Source: Psychroflexus sp. MES1-P1E (GTDB lineage: Bacteria; Bacteroidota; Bacteroidia; Flavobacteriales; Flavobacteriaceae). From it: a stretch of 64,000 nt of DNA. The translations under genes and the position numbers were made by a program. Shown piece by piece: positions 1 to 9,918 of the stretch; positions within the stretch are counted from its first letter, which is position 1, and each line of letters opens with the position of its first letter. The stretch lies in contig NZ_PJBS01000348.1 in NCBI RefSeq assembly GCF_002836055.1, positions 62,001 through 126,000 on the forward strand. Reading direction: 5' to 3'. The notes beneath the pieces are model-generated. The model ran no database searches and was not told where the DNA came from. It was given only the letters and a program-made list of their open reading frames with translations.

Positions 1-3000
1 TCTACACTTAATATTCCAACACCACCAGGAATAAATGGTCTACGACCCCAATCCTTGTTTATTAAATTTGTGAAGTTGAAAATATCAAAAGAGAGTTGAA
101 ACGTATGTTTCTTATCATTTAAGTCCATACTAAAGTCTTGTAAAAATTTAAGGTCTACAATATGACTCCATGGCCCTCTTTCGCCATTACGCTCAGCGTA
201 TTGTCCTCTTCGCTCTTTTAAATAATCGCTGCTTTCAATATAGCTATTTAAAGCTTCCCATTGTTCTGCTGGAGTAGCACTTACAAATTCAGTACCATCT
301 TCAGCTTCTGCAATTATTGGAACCAAATTGATTTCAGAAGCATCTCTAGGAATATAAATTAAAGCGTTGTCTCTTGAATCATCATTAAGAAGGTTTGACG
401 GTCTGTTATTGTATACATAGGTAAATGGAGACCCTTCTTCACCAGCATAAAATAAGGAAACAGTACTTTTTACATTGTCATTCCACTCATACTCATAACT
501 CATGTTAGCTGTGATTCTAGATCCTAATGCAAAGTTAGAACGTTGAATACCTGGGTTTGCATTTTTACCGTTTACCGTTTCTAAATTTCTCCACTGTGAT
601 GAGTTTTGAGAAGAGGTTCCTTCAAAAACATTATAAGACTCACCATAAGTGTAGGCCAATTGACCTGCGAAACCGTTTTCAAAAGGCTTTGTTAGTTTGA
701 ACGTAGCGTTATAAGAATAGCCTTCACTTGTATTTGAGCCTAAAATGATATTAGAATAAGCATCATCTATCAAGTCACGTCTATTGTAATAAGGTCTATT
801 GTCTGCTCCATTAAGATTTCCTACAGGGCCTCTAACGTTTAGGTTCTCATAAAAGATCGCATTTAAAACGTCATTATATAGAAATTCTCCGGAAGCGATT
901 AAACCCCATACTGGTAGTTTTTGATCTACTGCAATGTTATACTTAGCGACCTGAGGTAATTTGAAGTCCGGGGAAAAGATATCTATTTGTCCACCTCTTG
1001 CTCCTGTTCCTGGCTCAGCTCCTGGCTGTACAGGCTGATTGAAGGGATCTCCATTAAAAAATATATCTCCATCTATTGCTCTTTCATCAACGAATCCTGC
1101 AGTTAAGCCGTTATTGTTATAGGCTCCTCCTGGCCAAGCCAAAGGAATTCTAGACGTAAAGACTCCTACACCACCTCTTACTTGAGTTGATTTATTACCT
1201 CCTACGTCCCAAGAAAACCCTAATCTAGGAGAAAAATGGACTTGACTTTTTATAGCCTTACCAACTCTCGCTCCTTGTAAATCTTTTCCATTAGCTTCGA
1301 GAAGCTCTACCGTTCTTGTGTTGAAATCATCGTTTACTAAACCATCATCGAAATAGGGAACATCAACACGAAGACCTAAACTAACTTTAAAATCGTCAGA
1401 TAAGTCTACATCATCCTGAACATAAAACCCTAACTGAGAATATGAAAATTCCGCTGCTCCTAAAGAGGCATCACCAGTACCTCCTAATAGAGAATAGCCT
1501 CTATCAAAATTCCTAGCAGGCACTTCGTTTCCATCTATATCGTCTAAATATGTTGAAAATTCATCCAACGAATTAAATCTGTACTGACCATAATTTTGTC
1601 TAAAGAATACGTTTTTAGAATCAAAATATTCAAAGTTAACTCCAAAAGTTAATTTGTGACGTCCTCTATAAAGCTCGAAGTTATTTGTAATATTTAATAC
1701 TTTTTGCTCTAGCAAGTTAGCTGTGGAGAAGGCCTCTGAACCAAAATTAATACTTCCTTCACCATCAAATAAAGTTACAGAAGGAAATGGATTTCCCGTT
1801 GGATTTCTATCGTCCAATACATCGGTATAAGCCACAATTAAGTTGTTGGACATATCAGAACCATTGGTTGTACTCCATTCTAAAGTAGTTGAATTGGTTC
1901 TTGAAGGAAAAAATACGCCTGCATTAGTATAGTTGATGCTTCTATCGCCACTTTGTCTTGGAGATGTATTTTCAGCATTTACATAACTATTCTTAAGTGT
2001 AATGCTATTTTTATCATTTACGTTCCAGTCAATACGGGCGATTAACTTATCACTCACCAAACTACTTGTATTGTTATCAAATACACCTGGATCGTACCCA
2101 TAGGTATCGAGAAGACCTTGTCTTAGGTCTGTAAAATCTTGTCTATCTTGAGTATCCCCTTGGTAATTATCGAAGACAAAAGGCTGTGGCGTTTCCTCAT
2201 CCTGTCTTTCGTAGTTGATAAAGTAGAATAATTTATCTTCAACGATTGCTCCACCTACTCTAGCTCCAAAAAGCTTTGCAGTAAAGTCTGTCAAATTCTC
2301 TCTCTCGTCTTCGCTAAGCGCTGTAGGTGTCTTACCTGCTAGATCTTGATTTCTTAAGTAGTAGTAAGCAGAACCTTCTGTATTATTAGATCCAGAACGC
2401 GTAATAGCACTAATAGAACCACCGGCGAAACCAGATTGTCTCACATCAAATGGAGAAAGGTTGACTTGAAAAGATTCAATGGCATCAATAGAAATTGGAC
2501 TTACCCCAGTTTGTCCTCCATTGGTCCCTGAACCTGCAAGTCCAAAAGCATCGTTGTTTACCGCTCCATCAATATAAATGGCATTGTATCTGTTGTTTTG
2601 GCCACCCAAAGAAATACTTCCATTTTCTCCTACCTGAGCTTCTGGAGTTGTTCTGATGAAATCTCCTAAAGATCGAGTTGCAGATGGAAGATTCAAAATC
2701 TGTCTTTGAGAAATATTTGTATTAGATCCTGTTTGTCCAGAATCGAAAATACCATTTCTAGACGCTGAAATAACCACCTCATCCAAGGCGTTATCAGACT
2801 CAGACATTTGTCTGCTAATTCTTTCCGAATCGCCTAATTTTAAAAAGAAGTTACTTAATCTGATATCGGTAAAACCGATGTAAGTGATTTCTAAAGTGTA
2901 AGGTCCACCAACACGCATGTTAGGGATCCTATAGAAACCATCAAAATCTGTTACAACACCATACTGTGTTCCAGTAGGTGTATGCACAGCAATAATATTT

Positions 3001-3122
3001 GCCCCCGGAAGAGGTTGATCAATATTGTCTGTGATCTTACCATTAATAGAGGAAGTAGTTACCCCTTGTGCATAAATACCAATTCCCATTACTAAGAATA
3101 AGCCAAGTAGCAATTTTTTCAT
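1..3122 (-). CDS. Oar-like TonB-dependent outer-membrane receptor (3' part beyond window)
   Basis: About 1040 codons are visible; the C-terminus lies off the left edge. The ATG at 3120-3122 opens a Sec signal peptide (MKKLLLGLFLVMG, cleaved near YAQG). Next comes a carboxypeptidase-regulatory-like domain (about residues 25-105, typified by GKITD, LPGANI and DFDGFYRIP), then a TonB plug (about 115-230, with LPSATRSLGDF and the YIDGA element), then a long beta-barrel rich in aromatic and Asn residues. Proteins of this build in Bacteroidota are Oar-like receptors. They sit in the outer membrane and import ligands with TonB energy, or act as adhesin-like surface proteins. The substrate cannot be told from sequence, and no SusD partner is visible. 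It is monocistronic as far as seen, with a 211-bp gap upstream. Confidence 0.9.
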   Translation of the reverse strand, partial: MKKLLLGLFLVMGIGIYAQGVTTSSINGKITDNIDQPLPGANIIAVHTPTGTQYGVVTDFDGFYRIPNMRVGGPYTLEITYIGFTDIRLSNFFLKLGDSERISRQMSESDNALDEVVISASRNGIFDSGQTGSNTNISQRQILNLPSATRSLGDFIRTTPEAQVGENGSISLGGQNNRYNAIYIDGAVNNDAFGLAGSGTNGGQTGVSPISIDAIESFQVNLSPFDVRQSGFAGGSISAITRSGSNNTEGSAYYYLRNQDLAGKTPTALSEDERENLTDFTAKLFGARVGGAIVEDKLFYFINYERQDEETPQPFVFDNYQGDTQDRQDFTDLRQGLLDTYGYDPGVFDNNTSSLVSDKLIARIDWNVNDKNSITLKNSYVNAENTSPRQSGDRSINYTNAGVFFPSRTNSTTLEWSTTNGSDMSNNLIVAYTDVLDDRNPTGNPFPSVTLFDGEGSINFGSEAFSTANLLEQKVLNITNNFELYRGRHKLTFGVNFEYFDSKNVFFRQNYGQYRFNSLDEFSTYLDDIDGNEVPARNFDRGYSLLGGTGDASLGAAEFSYSQLGFYVQDDVDLSDDFKVSLGLRVDVPYFDDGLVNDDFNTRTVELLEANGKDLQGARVGKAIKSQVHFSPRLGFSWDVGGNKSTQVRGGVGVFTSRIPLAWPGGAYNNNGLTAGFVDERAIDGDIFFNGDPFNQPVQPGAEPGTGARGGQIDIFSPDFKLPQVAKYNIAVDQKLPVWGLIASGEFLYNDVLNAIFYENLNVRGPVGNLNGADNRPYYNRRDLIDDAYSNIILGSNTSEGYSYNATFKLTKPFENGFAGQLAYTYGESYNVFEGTSSQNSSQWRNLETVNGKNANPGIQRSNFALGSRITANMSYEYEWNDNVKSTVSLFYAGEEGSPFTYVYNNRPSNLLNDDSRDNALIYIPRDASEINLVPIIAEAEDGTEFVSATPAEQWEALNSYIESSDYLKERRGQYAERNGERGPWSHIVDLKFLQDFSMDLNDKKHTFQLSFDIFNFTNLINKDWGRRPFIPGGVGILSV

Positions 3123-3333
3123 TTGAAAACGTTTTTTTTGTTTATATTTTGGTGCAAAGTAAACCCACATTTAAAGTTTTAATATTAAGCCAATGTTAAG
3201 AAAAACTGTTAAAAAATTAAATTTCGATTTGAAATTACGGCAGAAATTAATACTAAATTCCTAAACCGGTAGGTTTATTAAAAAAAAAGAGACACTAATT
3301 TTAACAAAATAGAGCAAGATTTAAGTCATCCAA

Positions 3334-4593
3334 TTATAAAATCCTTTTATAACCAACCTCATCAATTTTTATTTTCAATGGCTTGATATATTCAAAATAG
3401 GAAGGCTTTAAAGATTCCTTCATAGGTTCTGCATCTGGTAGGTCTTGTTTATAAGGGTCTACTTGTTTTCCGTTCACCCAAAACCTATAACAGACATGAG
3501 GTCCCGTTGCTAGACCGGTTTGTCCTACATACCCAATAATTTCACCTTGCTTAACGTATTCTCCAACTTTTACAGCTCTTCTAGACATGTGAAGGTATTG
3601 CGTAGAGTATTTATTGGTGTGTTTTACCTTAACGTAATTTCCGTTGCCACTGGTATAGCTAGCTTTGGTGATAACACCGTCCGCTGTAGACCAGATTGGA
3701 GTTCCTGTTCCTGCTGCGTAATCTGTCCCCTTGTGAGCTTTCCAACGTCTTTGTACGGGGTGGAAACGACGTCCAGTATATCTTGAAGATATACGACTAA
3801 ACTTTAGAGGAGCTTTTAAAAAGAAACTTCTCAACGTACCTGCTTCCTCATCAAAAAAGTCTGTGCGTCCAGTTAAACTATCAATTTCAAAATTAAAAGA
3901 ATAAAACTCTCTCCCCTTATGTTTTAAGACTGCAGCATCTATAGTCTCGAGTCCGGCATAAATGGTATCGTCTATATATTTTTCTTTGTAGATAAGTTTA
4001 AATTGATCTCCTTTTTGAAGTTTGAAGAAATCTACACTCCACTGGTAAATATCAGCAAATCTATTGGTCAATAAATAATCTAAACCCGCTTGATCTATAG
4101 CTGCTGAGAGCGATGAAGAAATGACTCCAGAGGTCGTCTTCTGTTTAATTGTAACTGGCTTAGACTTTGCTAGACCGTGGATACTGTCTAGGCTAACAAC
4201 TGCATAGTTTATGACAGACTTTTGATATATAAAATGCTCAACCCGTCTTGTAGAATCTTTACTCTTTAAGAGCATATAAGGCTTACCATAATTGATGCGC
4301 CTGAAATTCATTACAGAATCTGGGATAGTTTGTGTGATTTGAAAAACTTGTCCTGGGGTAACTCCATGTCTATCCATGATAAACCCAAAAGTTTCACCGC
4401 GTTTTACAGTATCTAAAATCACTTCAAAATCACTTAACTTAAACCCATATACTTTTGACTCAGGTTTTTTCTGAACTTCCAATTCAATGGTTTCCTTTTT
4501 GGATACCTTTTCGACATCTTCATTGCAAGAGGTCAATACTGTAAAAGAAAGAATTATTAAAACAAAGTAAGCGAAGGCTGTTCTCAATATCAA
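3334..4593 (-). CDS. M23 family peptidoglycan DD-metalloendopeptidase, lipoprotein
   Basis: A 419-residue putative lipoprotein: a hydrophobic N-terminus ends in the lipobox LTSC (Cys23). Residues about 55-190 resemble the LysM/opacity-type N-terminal region of flavobacterial M23 proteins (VKRGETFGFI). The LytM-type catalytic domain spans about 265-385. The zinc site is seen as His287 and Asp291 (HKGTD), with His335 (YLHMS) and His366 (GPHVCYRF). The residue that is the third zinc ligand in LytM (second His of HxH) is Cys368 here. The predicted role is cutting peptide crosslinks in the periplasm during wall growth or separation. The start is TTG: an in-frame TAA lies just upstream at 4597-4599 and no ATG fits before the signal sequence. 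It is separated from atpG by a hairpin. Confidence 0.88.
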   Translation of the reverse strand: MILRTAFAYFVLIILSFTVLTSCNEDVEKVSKKETIELEVQKKPESKVYGFKLSDFEVILDTVKRGETFGFIMDRHGVTPGQVFQITQTIPDSVMNFRRINYGKPYMLLKSKDSTRRVEHFIYQKSVINYAVVSLDSIHGLAKSKPVTIKQKTTSGVISSSLSAAIDQAGLDYLLTNRFADIYQWSVDFFKLQKGDQFKLIYKEKYIDDTIYAGLETIDAAVLKHKGREFYSFNFEIDSLTGRTDFFDEEAGTLRSFFLKAPLKFSRISSRYTGRRFHPVQRRWKAHKGTDYAAGTGTPIWSTADGVITKASYTSGNGNYVKVKHTNKYSTQYLHMSRRAVKVGEYVKQGEIIGYVGQTGLATGPHVCYRFWVNGKQVDPYKQDLPDAEPMKESLKPSYFEYIKPLKIKIDEVGYKRIL

Positions 4594-4610
4594 AATTTAA
4601 AAGTAAACGT

Positions 4611-4640
4611 CAAAAATACATTTTATTATTAGGTCATCAA
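4611..4640 (-). promoter_or_regulatory. Bacteroidota-type promoter for the M23 peptidase gene
   Basis: On the minus strand TATTTTTG (4611-4618) matches the Bacteroidota -7 box TAnnTTTG. A TTG at 4638-4640 lies 19 bp upstream, the usual -33/-7 spacing. The box is only 17 bp before the TTG start codon, which implies a very short leader. Prediction from sequence only. Confidence 0.45.
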
Positions 4641-4670
4641 GAAGGAAACTACCTCACAGACTTTTATATA

Positions 4671-4700
4671 CAACAAAACCCCTTTACAGAGGTTTTGTTG
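4671..4700 (-). terminator. Hairpin at the end of the atp operon
   Basis: CAACAAAACC (4671-4680) and GGTTTTGTTG (4691-4700) form a perfect 10-bp stem with a 10-nt loop. It lies 19 bp past the atpG stop on the minus strand. The stem ends in T-rich sequence but the trailing U-run is weak, so this is a likely rather than certain terminator. It separates atpG from the M23 promoter. Confidence 0.6.
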
Positions 4701-4718
4701 TGCTCATCTTAAAGATTA

Positions 4719-5588
4719 TTAACTATCTGCCAAAGCTTCAGCTCCAGCTACAATTTCTAAGATCTCATTTGTAATAGAAGATTGCCTAGCTTTGTTATAA
4801 GACAACTTAAGATCATTTCTCAACTCAGTAGCATTATCTGTAGCTTTATGCATCGCTGTCATTCTAGCCCCATGTTCTGAGGCTACAGAATCTCTAATTG
4901 CTTTAAACAATTGAATCTTCAAAGACTTAGGAATTAAATCTTCTACAATTTCAGCCTTGTTAGGTTCGAATATATAGTCCTTAGACTTAGCTTCTCCAAC
5001 CCTTTCGCTTGCAGGTTTTATGGGTAAAAATTGTTCTGTCGTAATAATTTGGGTGGCTGCATTTTTGAAGCTGTTGTACACCAATTCTATTTTATCAAAC
5101 TTATGAGTTTTAAATAGATCCATTAGGTATTCAGCAATTTCTGTAACAGCATCATAAGATAGATCTTCATACACAGTACTGTACGATTTCTCCATATCGA
5201 ATGATTTGCGAAGGATATCTCCTGCTTTTTTACCGATAGGAAGAACCTTAATCGACTTTCCTGAATACCCTTCTGAGGACAGATTTCTTACGCGTTTGAT
5301 AATATTTGTATTAAACGCTCCTGCCAAACCTCTGTTTGAAGAAATAGCAATAACTAATACATTATTGACTTCTCTTTGATTGGAGTAAGGACTATTTGTA
5401 TTGCTGTCTAAGGATGCGCTTAAGCTTTGCAAAAGCTCGTTGAGCTTTTCTGCATAGGGACGCATGTTCTCAATTGCATTTTGTGCACGGCTCAACTTAG
5501 CAGCAGAAACCATTTTCATAGCACTTGTGATCTGCATCGTTGATGATACCGAAGTTATCCTACTCCTTAAATCCTTTAAATTAGCCAT
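4719..5588 (-). CDS. atpG: ATP synthase F1 subunit gamma
   Basis: This 289-residue protein is the central rotor shaft of F1, coupling proton flow through the c-ring to catalysis in the alpha/beta head on the cytoplasmic side. Both conserved ends are visible: the N-terminal coiled-coil helix (LRSRITSV, QITSAMKMVSAAK) and the C-terminal helix (MTAMHKATDNA, LSYNKARQ, ITNEILEIV). Length is normal for the family. It is the last gene of atpBEFHAG, 10 bp after atpA, and is followed by a hairpin. The ATG start gives the canonical MANLKDLR N-terminus. No oddities. Confidence 0.98.
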   Translation of the reverse strand: MANLKDLRSRITSVSSTMQITSAMKMVSAAKLSRAQNAIENMRPYAEKLNELLQSLSASLDSNTNSPYSNQREVNNVLVIAISSNRGLAGAFNTNIIKRVRNLSSEGYSGKSIKVLPIGKKAGDILRKSFDMEKSYSTVYEDLSYDAVTEIAEYLMDLFKTHKFDKIELVYNSFKNAATQIITTEQFLPIKPASERVGEAKSKDYIFEPNKAEIVEDLIPKSLKIQLFKAIRDSVASEHGARMTAMHKATDNATELRNDLKLSYNKARQSSITNEILEIVAGAEALADS

Positions 5589-5598
5589 AAATTAAGCT

Positions 5599-7179
5599 TT
5601 ATGCTTTATATTTTGAGGAAATTTCTTTAGCAGCACTTGCGAGTGCATCTGTAATTTCATCTGTTAGTTTACCGGCTTTCAATTGATCTAAGACGTCACG
5701 GTACTTAGCGTTTAGGAAAGACAGATAATCTTTTTCAAATTCTTTAATCTTGTTGACGGGAACATCTCTCATCAAATTTTTGGTTCCTGCAAAAACAATG
5801 GCGATTTGATCTTCAACAGCGAAAGGACTTGCCTCCGATTGCTTAAGAATTTCAACGTTGCGTTTTCCCTTTTCAATCGTATTTTGAGTCGAAGCATCTA
5901 AGTCTGATCCAAACTTAGCAAAAGCTTCTAATTCTCTATATTGAGCTTGGTCTAATTTTAAAGTACCAGCTACTTTTTTCATAGATTTAATTTGAGCAGA
6001 ACCCCCCACACGAGAAACTGAGATCCCTACATCAATAGCAGGTCTTACCCCAGAGTTAAATAAATCTGACGTTAAGAAAATCTGACCATCTGTAATAGAA
6101 ATCACGTTGGTAGGAATATAGGCAGAAACATCACCCGCTTGGGTCTCAATAATAGGAAGTGCCGTTAAAGAACCTCCTCCTTTTACTTTACCCTTTAAAG
6201 CTTCGGGTAAATCGTTCATTTGTTTTGCAATATCATCATCATTGATAATTTTTGCAGCACGTTCCAATAATCTGGAGTGAAGATAGAAAACATCCCCGGG
6301 ATAGGCTTCTCGACCTGGAGGTCTTCTCAATAGTAAAGACACTTCGCGGTAAGCAACAGCTTGCTTAGATAAATCATCATATATAATCAAAGCTGGACGG
6401 CCCGTATCTCTGAAATATTCACCAATTGCAGCTCCAGCAAGTGGGGCATACACCTGCATTGCAGCAGGATCTGATGCATTTGCAGCAACAATAGTAGTAT
6501 AGGCTAATGCTCCTTTTTCTTCTAAAAGATTTGCAATACCAGCCACTGTAGACGCTTTCTGTCCAATCGCTACGTAGATACAATATACAGGTTCTCCTTT
6601 ATCGTAAAATTCCTTTTGATTAAGAATGGTATCGATACATACAGAAGTTTTACCAGTCTGTCTATCTCCAATCACCAATTCTCTTTGTCCACGACCTACA
6701 GGCACCATAGCATCTATAGATTTGATTCCCGTTTGCATTGGTTCGGTAACAGGCTCTCTATAAATAACTCCAGGCGCTTTTCTTTCGATAGGCATTAAGA
6801 AAGTTTCTCCTTCAATCTCTCCCTTACCATCGATGGTTTGGCCTAATGTATTAACAACACGACCTACAATACCTTCACCCACTTGGATAGAAGATGTTTT
6901 CTTAGTTCGCTTAACAGAGTCTCCTTCATTAATAGTATTAGACTTTCCCAAAAGAACTACACCGACAGTGTCTTCCTCTAAGTTCAGTACCATACCGTTA
7001 AGTCCTCCCTCAAATTCAACAAGCTCACCTAACTGTGCGTTGGTTAACCCGTACACATTGGCGATACCATCTCCAACACGAAGAACTGTTCCTACTTCGT
7101 CTAGAGAAGATTCAGATTCGAATCCAGAGATTTGTTTTTTTAAGATTGCTGAAACTTCAGCAGAGTTTACTTCAGCCAT
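5599..7179 (-). CDS. atpA: ATP synthase F1 subunit alpha
   Basis: This 526-residue regulatory nucleotide-binding subunit forms the alpha3beta3 head with AtpD. The Walker A loop is GDRQTGKTS (about 171-179). The subunit signature [14 protein letters not shown] lies near 380-395, and a beta-barrel N-domain and helical C-domain flank the core. Length is normal (E. coli has 513). The gene lies 41 bp after atpH and 10 bp before atpG. AtpD and AtpC, its F1 partners, are not encoded in the window; Bacteroidota commonly keep atpD-atpC at a separate locus. Several long open frames on the opposite strand are codon-bias shadows. Confidence 0.99.
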   Translation of the reverse strand: MAEVNSAEVSAILKKQISGFESESSLDEVGTVLRVGDGIANVYGLTNAQLGELVEFEGGLNGMVLNLEEDTVGVVLLGKSNTINEGDSVKRTKKTSSIQVGEGIVGRVVNTLGQTIDGKGEIEGETFLMPIERKAPGVIYREPVTEPMQTGIKSIDAMVPVGRGQRELVIGDRQTGKTSVCIDTILNQKEFYDKGEPVYCIYVAIGQKASTVAGIANLLEEKGALAYTTIVAANASDPAAMQVYAPLAGAAIGEYFRDTGRPALIIYDDLSKQAVAYREVSLLLRRPPGREAYPGDVFYLHSRLLERAAKIINDDDIAKQMNDLPEALKGKVKGGGSLTALPIIETQAGDVSAYIPTNVISITDGQIFLTSDLFNSGVRPAIDVGISVSRVGGSAQIKSMKKVAGTLKLDQAQYRELEAFAKFGSDLDASTQNTIEKGKRNVEILKQSEASPFAVEDQIAIVFAGTKNLMRDVPVNKIKEFEKDYLSFLNAKYRDVLDQLKAGKLTDEITDALASAAKEISSKYKA

Positions 7180-7220
7180 AATTTATTGTGTGTTAAATGG
7201 TAAATCCATACCGTTTAATA

Positions 7221-7751
7221 TTATAATAATTGTCTTTTGAATCGGTTAAGACTAGTAGATACACTTGCATCAAATTGAAGGTCTTTCAACCTGAGTACAA
7301 ATCCACCAAGTATAGATTCATCTACTTGGTTGGTTAGATTTGCTGTATATCCGGTTATTTCTTTAATTTTATTTTGAACTTTTTCTTCGATATCCTTAGT
7401 CATCTTGGCAGCTGTAATAACAGATGCATATTGGATATGATGCTGTGTATTATAGAGCGAAATATATTCTTCAGATATCTCTTCTAGAATTGAGATGCGA
7501 TTGTTGATCGCAAGGGTTTTTATAAGCTTTTGAACTAGAGGTTGAACTGATTTGAATACCTCTAAAAGAACAGATTGCTTCTTAATTACTTCGATAAGTG
7601 GACTAGATAACATCAACTTCAAGTCTTTATTCTCATCAATTGTAGAATGGATAAGCGTAAAGTCGCCAAGGACTTTATCTTCTAAATTCTCCTCTTGTGC
7701 TAATTCTATAATGGCCTTGGCATATCTTCTTCCTGCCGCTCTACTTCCCAT
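7221..7751 (-). CDS. atpH: ATP synthase F1 subunit delta
   Basis: This 176-residue subunit (bacterial delta, equivalent to OSCP) links the tip of F1 to the peripheral stalk formed by AtpF. The N-terminal helical bundle (GSRAAGRRYAKAI) and the C-terminal segment (VDESILGGFVLRL) carry the two most conserved family motifs. It lies 9 bp after atpF and 41 bp before atpA, as expected in the operon. Length is typical. Confidence 0.96.
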   Translation of the reverse strand: MGSRAAGRRYAKAIIELAQEENLEDKVLGDFTLIHSTIDENKDLKLMLSSPLIEVIKKQSVLLEVFKSVQPLVQKLIKTLAINNRISILEEISEEYISLYNTQHHIQYASVITAAKMTKDIEEKVQNKIKEITGYTANLTNQVDESILGGFVLRLKDLQFDASVSTSLNRFKRQLL

Positions 7752-7760
7752 AGGATATTG

Positions 7761-8255
7761 TTAGTTAAGTTTAACGTCGTCTAGCATTTTGTTAACCAAA
7801 ATCATTTGCTCTTTCTTATCGTCCAATTGCTTTTTCACAACTGTTTCTGCAATTTGAACGGATAATTCTGCAACCTGAGATTTGATTTCTAGTAAGGCTT
7901 GCTTTTTCTCACTTTGAATAGTGACTTGGGCTTTTTCAAGAATTCTCTCAGACTTTTCATTTGCATCTTCTGTAGCTTCAGAAATGATAGATTTTTTCAT
8001 GTCTTGAGCCTCTTTCAACATTTCATCTCTTTCGGCTCTTGCTTGCTGAAGCAATTTCTCGTTATCTGCTTTCAGATTGGCCATTTCTTCTTTCGCTCTT
8101 TCTGCAGAAGCTAAGGCATCATTGATTGAAGCTTCTCTTTCTCCAACGGCCTTCATTACAGGCTTCCAAGCAAATTTAGTTAATAAGAAAATAAGGATAA
8201 GCATGACAACAACTTGCCAAACAAATAATCCGTATTCAGGAGTAATTAAATCCAT
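7761..8255 (-). CDS. atpF: ATP synthase F0 subunit b
   Basis: This 164-residue peripheral-stalk subunit has one N-terminal transmembrane helix (about residues 8-27, FVWQVVVMLILIFLLTKFAW). A long charged, heptad-like helix follows (about 35-140, rich in E, K, A and R). The b-type junction KFAWKPV is clear. It anchors F1 to subunit a and resists rotor torque. It lies 78 bp downstream of atpE, and that spacer holds a terminator-like hairpin, so it probably gets less transcript than atpB-atpE. Confidence 0.97.
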   Translation of the reverse strand: MDLITPEYGLFVWQVVVMLILIFLLTKFAWKPVMKAVGEREASINDALASAERAKEEMANLKADNEKLLQQARAERDEMLKEAQDMKKSIISEATEDANEKSERILEKAQVTIQSEKKQALLEIKSQVAELSVQIAETVVKKQLDDKKEQMILVNKMLDDVKLN

Positions 8256-8287
8256 ATATGATAAGTGTTTTAAATTCTAAAAAAATA

Positions 8288-8324
8288 AAACCCTCATCCA
8301 ACCAACCGTTGGGTATGAGGGTTT
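8288..8324 (-). terminator. Intra-operon attenuator between atpE and atpF
   Basis: Minus-strand AAACCCTCAT/ATGAGGGTTT (arms 8288-8297 and 8315-8324) forms a 10-bp stem, extended through a small bulge by CCAAC/GTTGG. In the direction of atp transcription it is followed at once by a T-rich run (TATTTTTTTAG), the layout of an intrinsic terminator. It sits after atpE but before four more subunit genes, so partial termination or 3'-end protection of an atpB-atpE transcript is the likely role (inference). Confidence 0.6.
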
Positions 8325-8333
8325 GTAATCATT

Positions 8334-8579
<246 letters not shown>

Positions 8580-8586
8580 TTAAAGA

Positions 8587-9675
8587 TTAATGATGTTCAT
8601 GTTCTTGCACTGCCATCCCTATAAAGAGCGCTGACAATAATGTAAATATAAATGCTTGTAAAAATGCAACTAATAATTCTAAAACTGTAATAAATACGGC
8701 AAACGGGACAGATATCGCGGCAACTCCCGCATTTTCTAATATGAATATCAACCCTATTAAACTTAAAGTAATAATGTGGCCCGCCGTTATATTCGCAAAC
8801 AAACGAATCATAAGCGCAATTGGCTTTATAAAGACTCCTAGAATTTCGACAATGGCCAAAATTGGTTTTACTGCAGTTGGAATACCTGGCATCCAAAACA
8901 CGTGCTTCCAATAATCCTTGTTCCCATTAACAATAGTAAGCGCTAAAGTGAAGAGCCCTAATGCAACAGTAACAGATATGTTACCAGTGACATTTGCTGC
9001 TCCTGGGAGCAAACCCAATAAATTTGTAATCCAGATAAAGAAAAATACGGTAAGTAGAAAAGGCATGAATTTCATGAATTTCTTGTCACCAATCTGTGGT
9101 CTCGCGATCTCATCACGTACAAAGATGACTAAAGTTTCAAGGATGTTTTTAAAGCCCTTAGGAGCCGATTTAGATTTTTTATAATGGCTTGCTAATCCTA
9201 TGAAAAGGATTAACATCACTACCACTGTGAGAAGCATTGAAGCTACGTTTTTGGTAATTGAAAGATCGAAAGCAACATTAGCATTGAGTGCGGCATGAGC
9301 TTCTTCATCGTATTTCAACATCGCTTCACCCTCATTTAAGACATGGATTTTTTCGTGATAATTTACAAATTTTTGGCCATTAGATTCAACGACATGCTTC
9401 CCTTCGACATCATGATGAAATGCACTCGACATAAAAGTTGCAATACCTTTATCTGTCCATAAAATAACTGGTAATGGCAATGTAAAAGAATCTTCACCTT
9501 CACCAAAAAAGTGCCACCCATGAGAATCGCCAATATGATGCATTATCATTTCTGTTGGGTTGAAGCTCTCATCAACAGCCCCCTCAGTGTCTAGCTGAGC
9601 GAATGAAGCAAAGGAATTCAAAATGAGCATTAGCATTAAAGCCACTGTAATCTTTGAAGATTTGTGTGTTGCCAT
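8587..9675 (-). CDS. atpB: ATP synthase F0 subunit a
   Basis: This 362-residue subunit forms the two half-channels that pass protons to the c-ring. The C-terminal 220 residues hold the multi-helix core, including the essential Arg in IRLFANITAGHII. About 130 extra N-terminal residues relative to E. coli AtpB include a cleavable-looking signal (MATHKSSKITVALML, ending SFASFAQ) and an acidic, His-rich periplasmic segment, as is usual in Bacteroidota. I chose the ATG at 9673-9675, which begins just before the signal peptide. An in-frame TTG at 9694-9696 would add seven residues and is less likely. It is the first gene of atpBEFHAG. Confidence 0.96.
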   Translation of the reverse strand: MATHKSSKITVALMLMLILNSFASFAQLDTEGAVDESFNPTEMIMHHIGDSHGWHFFGEGEDSFTLPLPVILWTDKGIATFMSSAFHHDVEGKHVVESNGQKFVNYHEKIHVLNEGEAMLKYDEEAHAALNANVAFDLSITKNVASMLLTVVVMLILFIGLASHYKKSKSAPKGFKNILETLVIFVRDEIARPQIGDKKFMKFMPFLLTVFFFIWITNLLGLLPGAANVTGNISVTVALGLFTLALTIVNGNKDYWKHVFWMPGIPTAVKPILAIVEILGVFIKPIALMIRLFANITAGHIITLSLIGLIFILENAGVAAISVPFAVFITVLELLVAFLQAFIFTLLSALFIGMAVQEHEHH

Positions 9676-9710
9676 AAATAGTTGACTTAGTATCAATTCG
9701 AAATTTCGTG

Positions 9711-9718
9711 CAAATGTA
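9711..9718 (-). promoter_or_regulatory. -7 promoter box of the atpBEFHAG operon
   Basis: TACATTTG on the minus strand matches TAnnTTTG exactly, 35 bp upstream of the atpB ATG. No TTG lies at the ideal -33 distance, so the upstream element is weak or diverged. The 243-bp spacer between the DUF6168-like gene and atpB also holds a small TAGCAC/GTGCTA hairpin, and otherwise I see nothing in it. Confidence 0.45.
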
Positions 9719-9918
9719 TGTTTTTACTTTTTAATTTTAAATGAAAGCTTTAAAAAAATATTTACTCTCTTACGAAAAGCGAACTTATTGGTAAAATCAT
9801 GACTATTTGAGCAAGATCGTAAGATGGAAGTTTAGAGAAAATTAGAGTTTTCTAGCACATCTCGGCGTGCTAAACAGCAAGTAAACAGATTAAATACGTA
9901 ATGAGAAAATTAAAAAAA

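Noticed and set aside
6616-7240. Plus-strand open frames opposite atpA
   Set aside because: They lie wholly opposite a clear, conserved gene and have no recognisable motif, start signal or neighbour logic; they reflect codon bias of atpA.
8597-8911. 104-codon alternative frame inside atpB
   Set aside because: It overlaps the conserved core of subunit a, including the essential Arg region, and its translation is Cys/Tyr-rich without similarity to anything.
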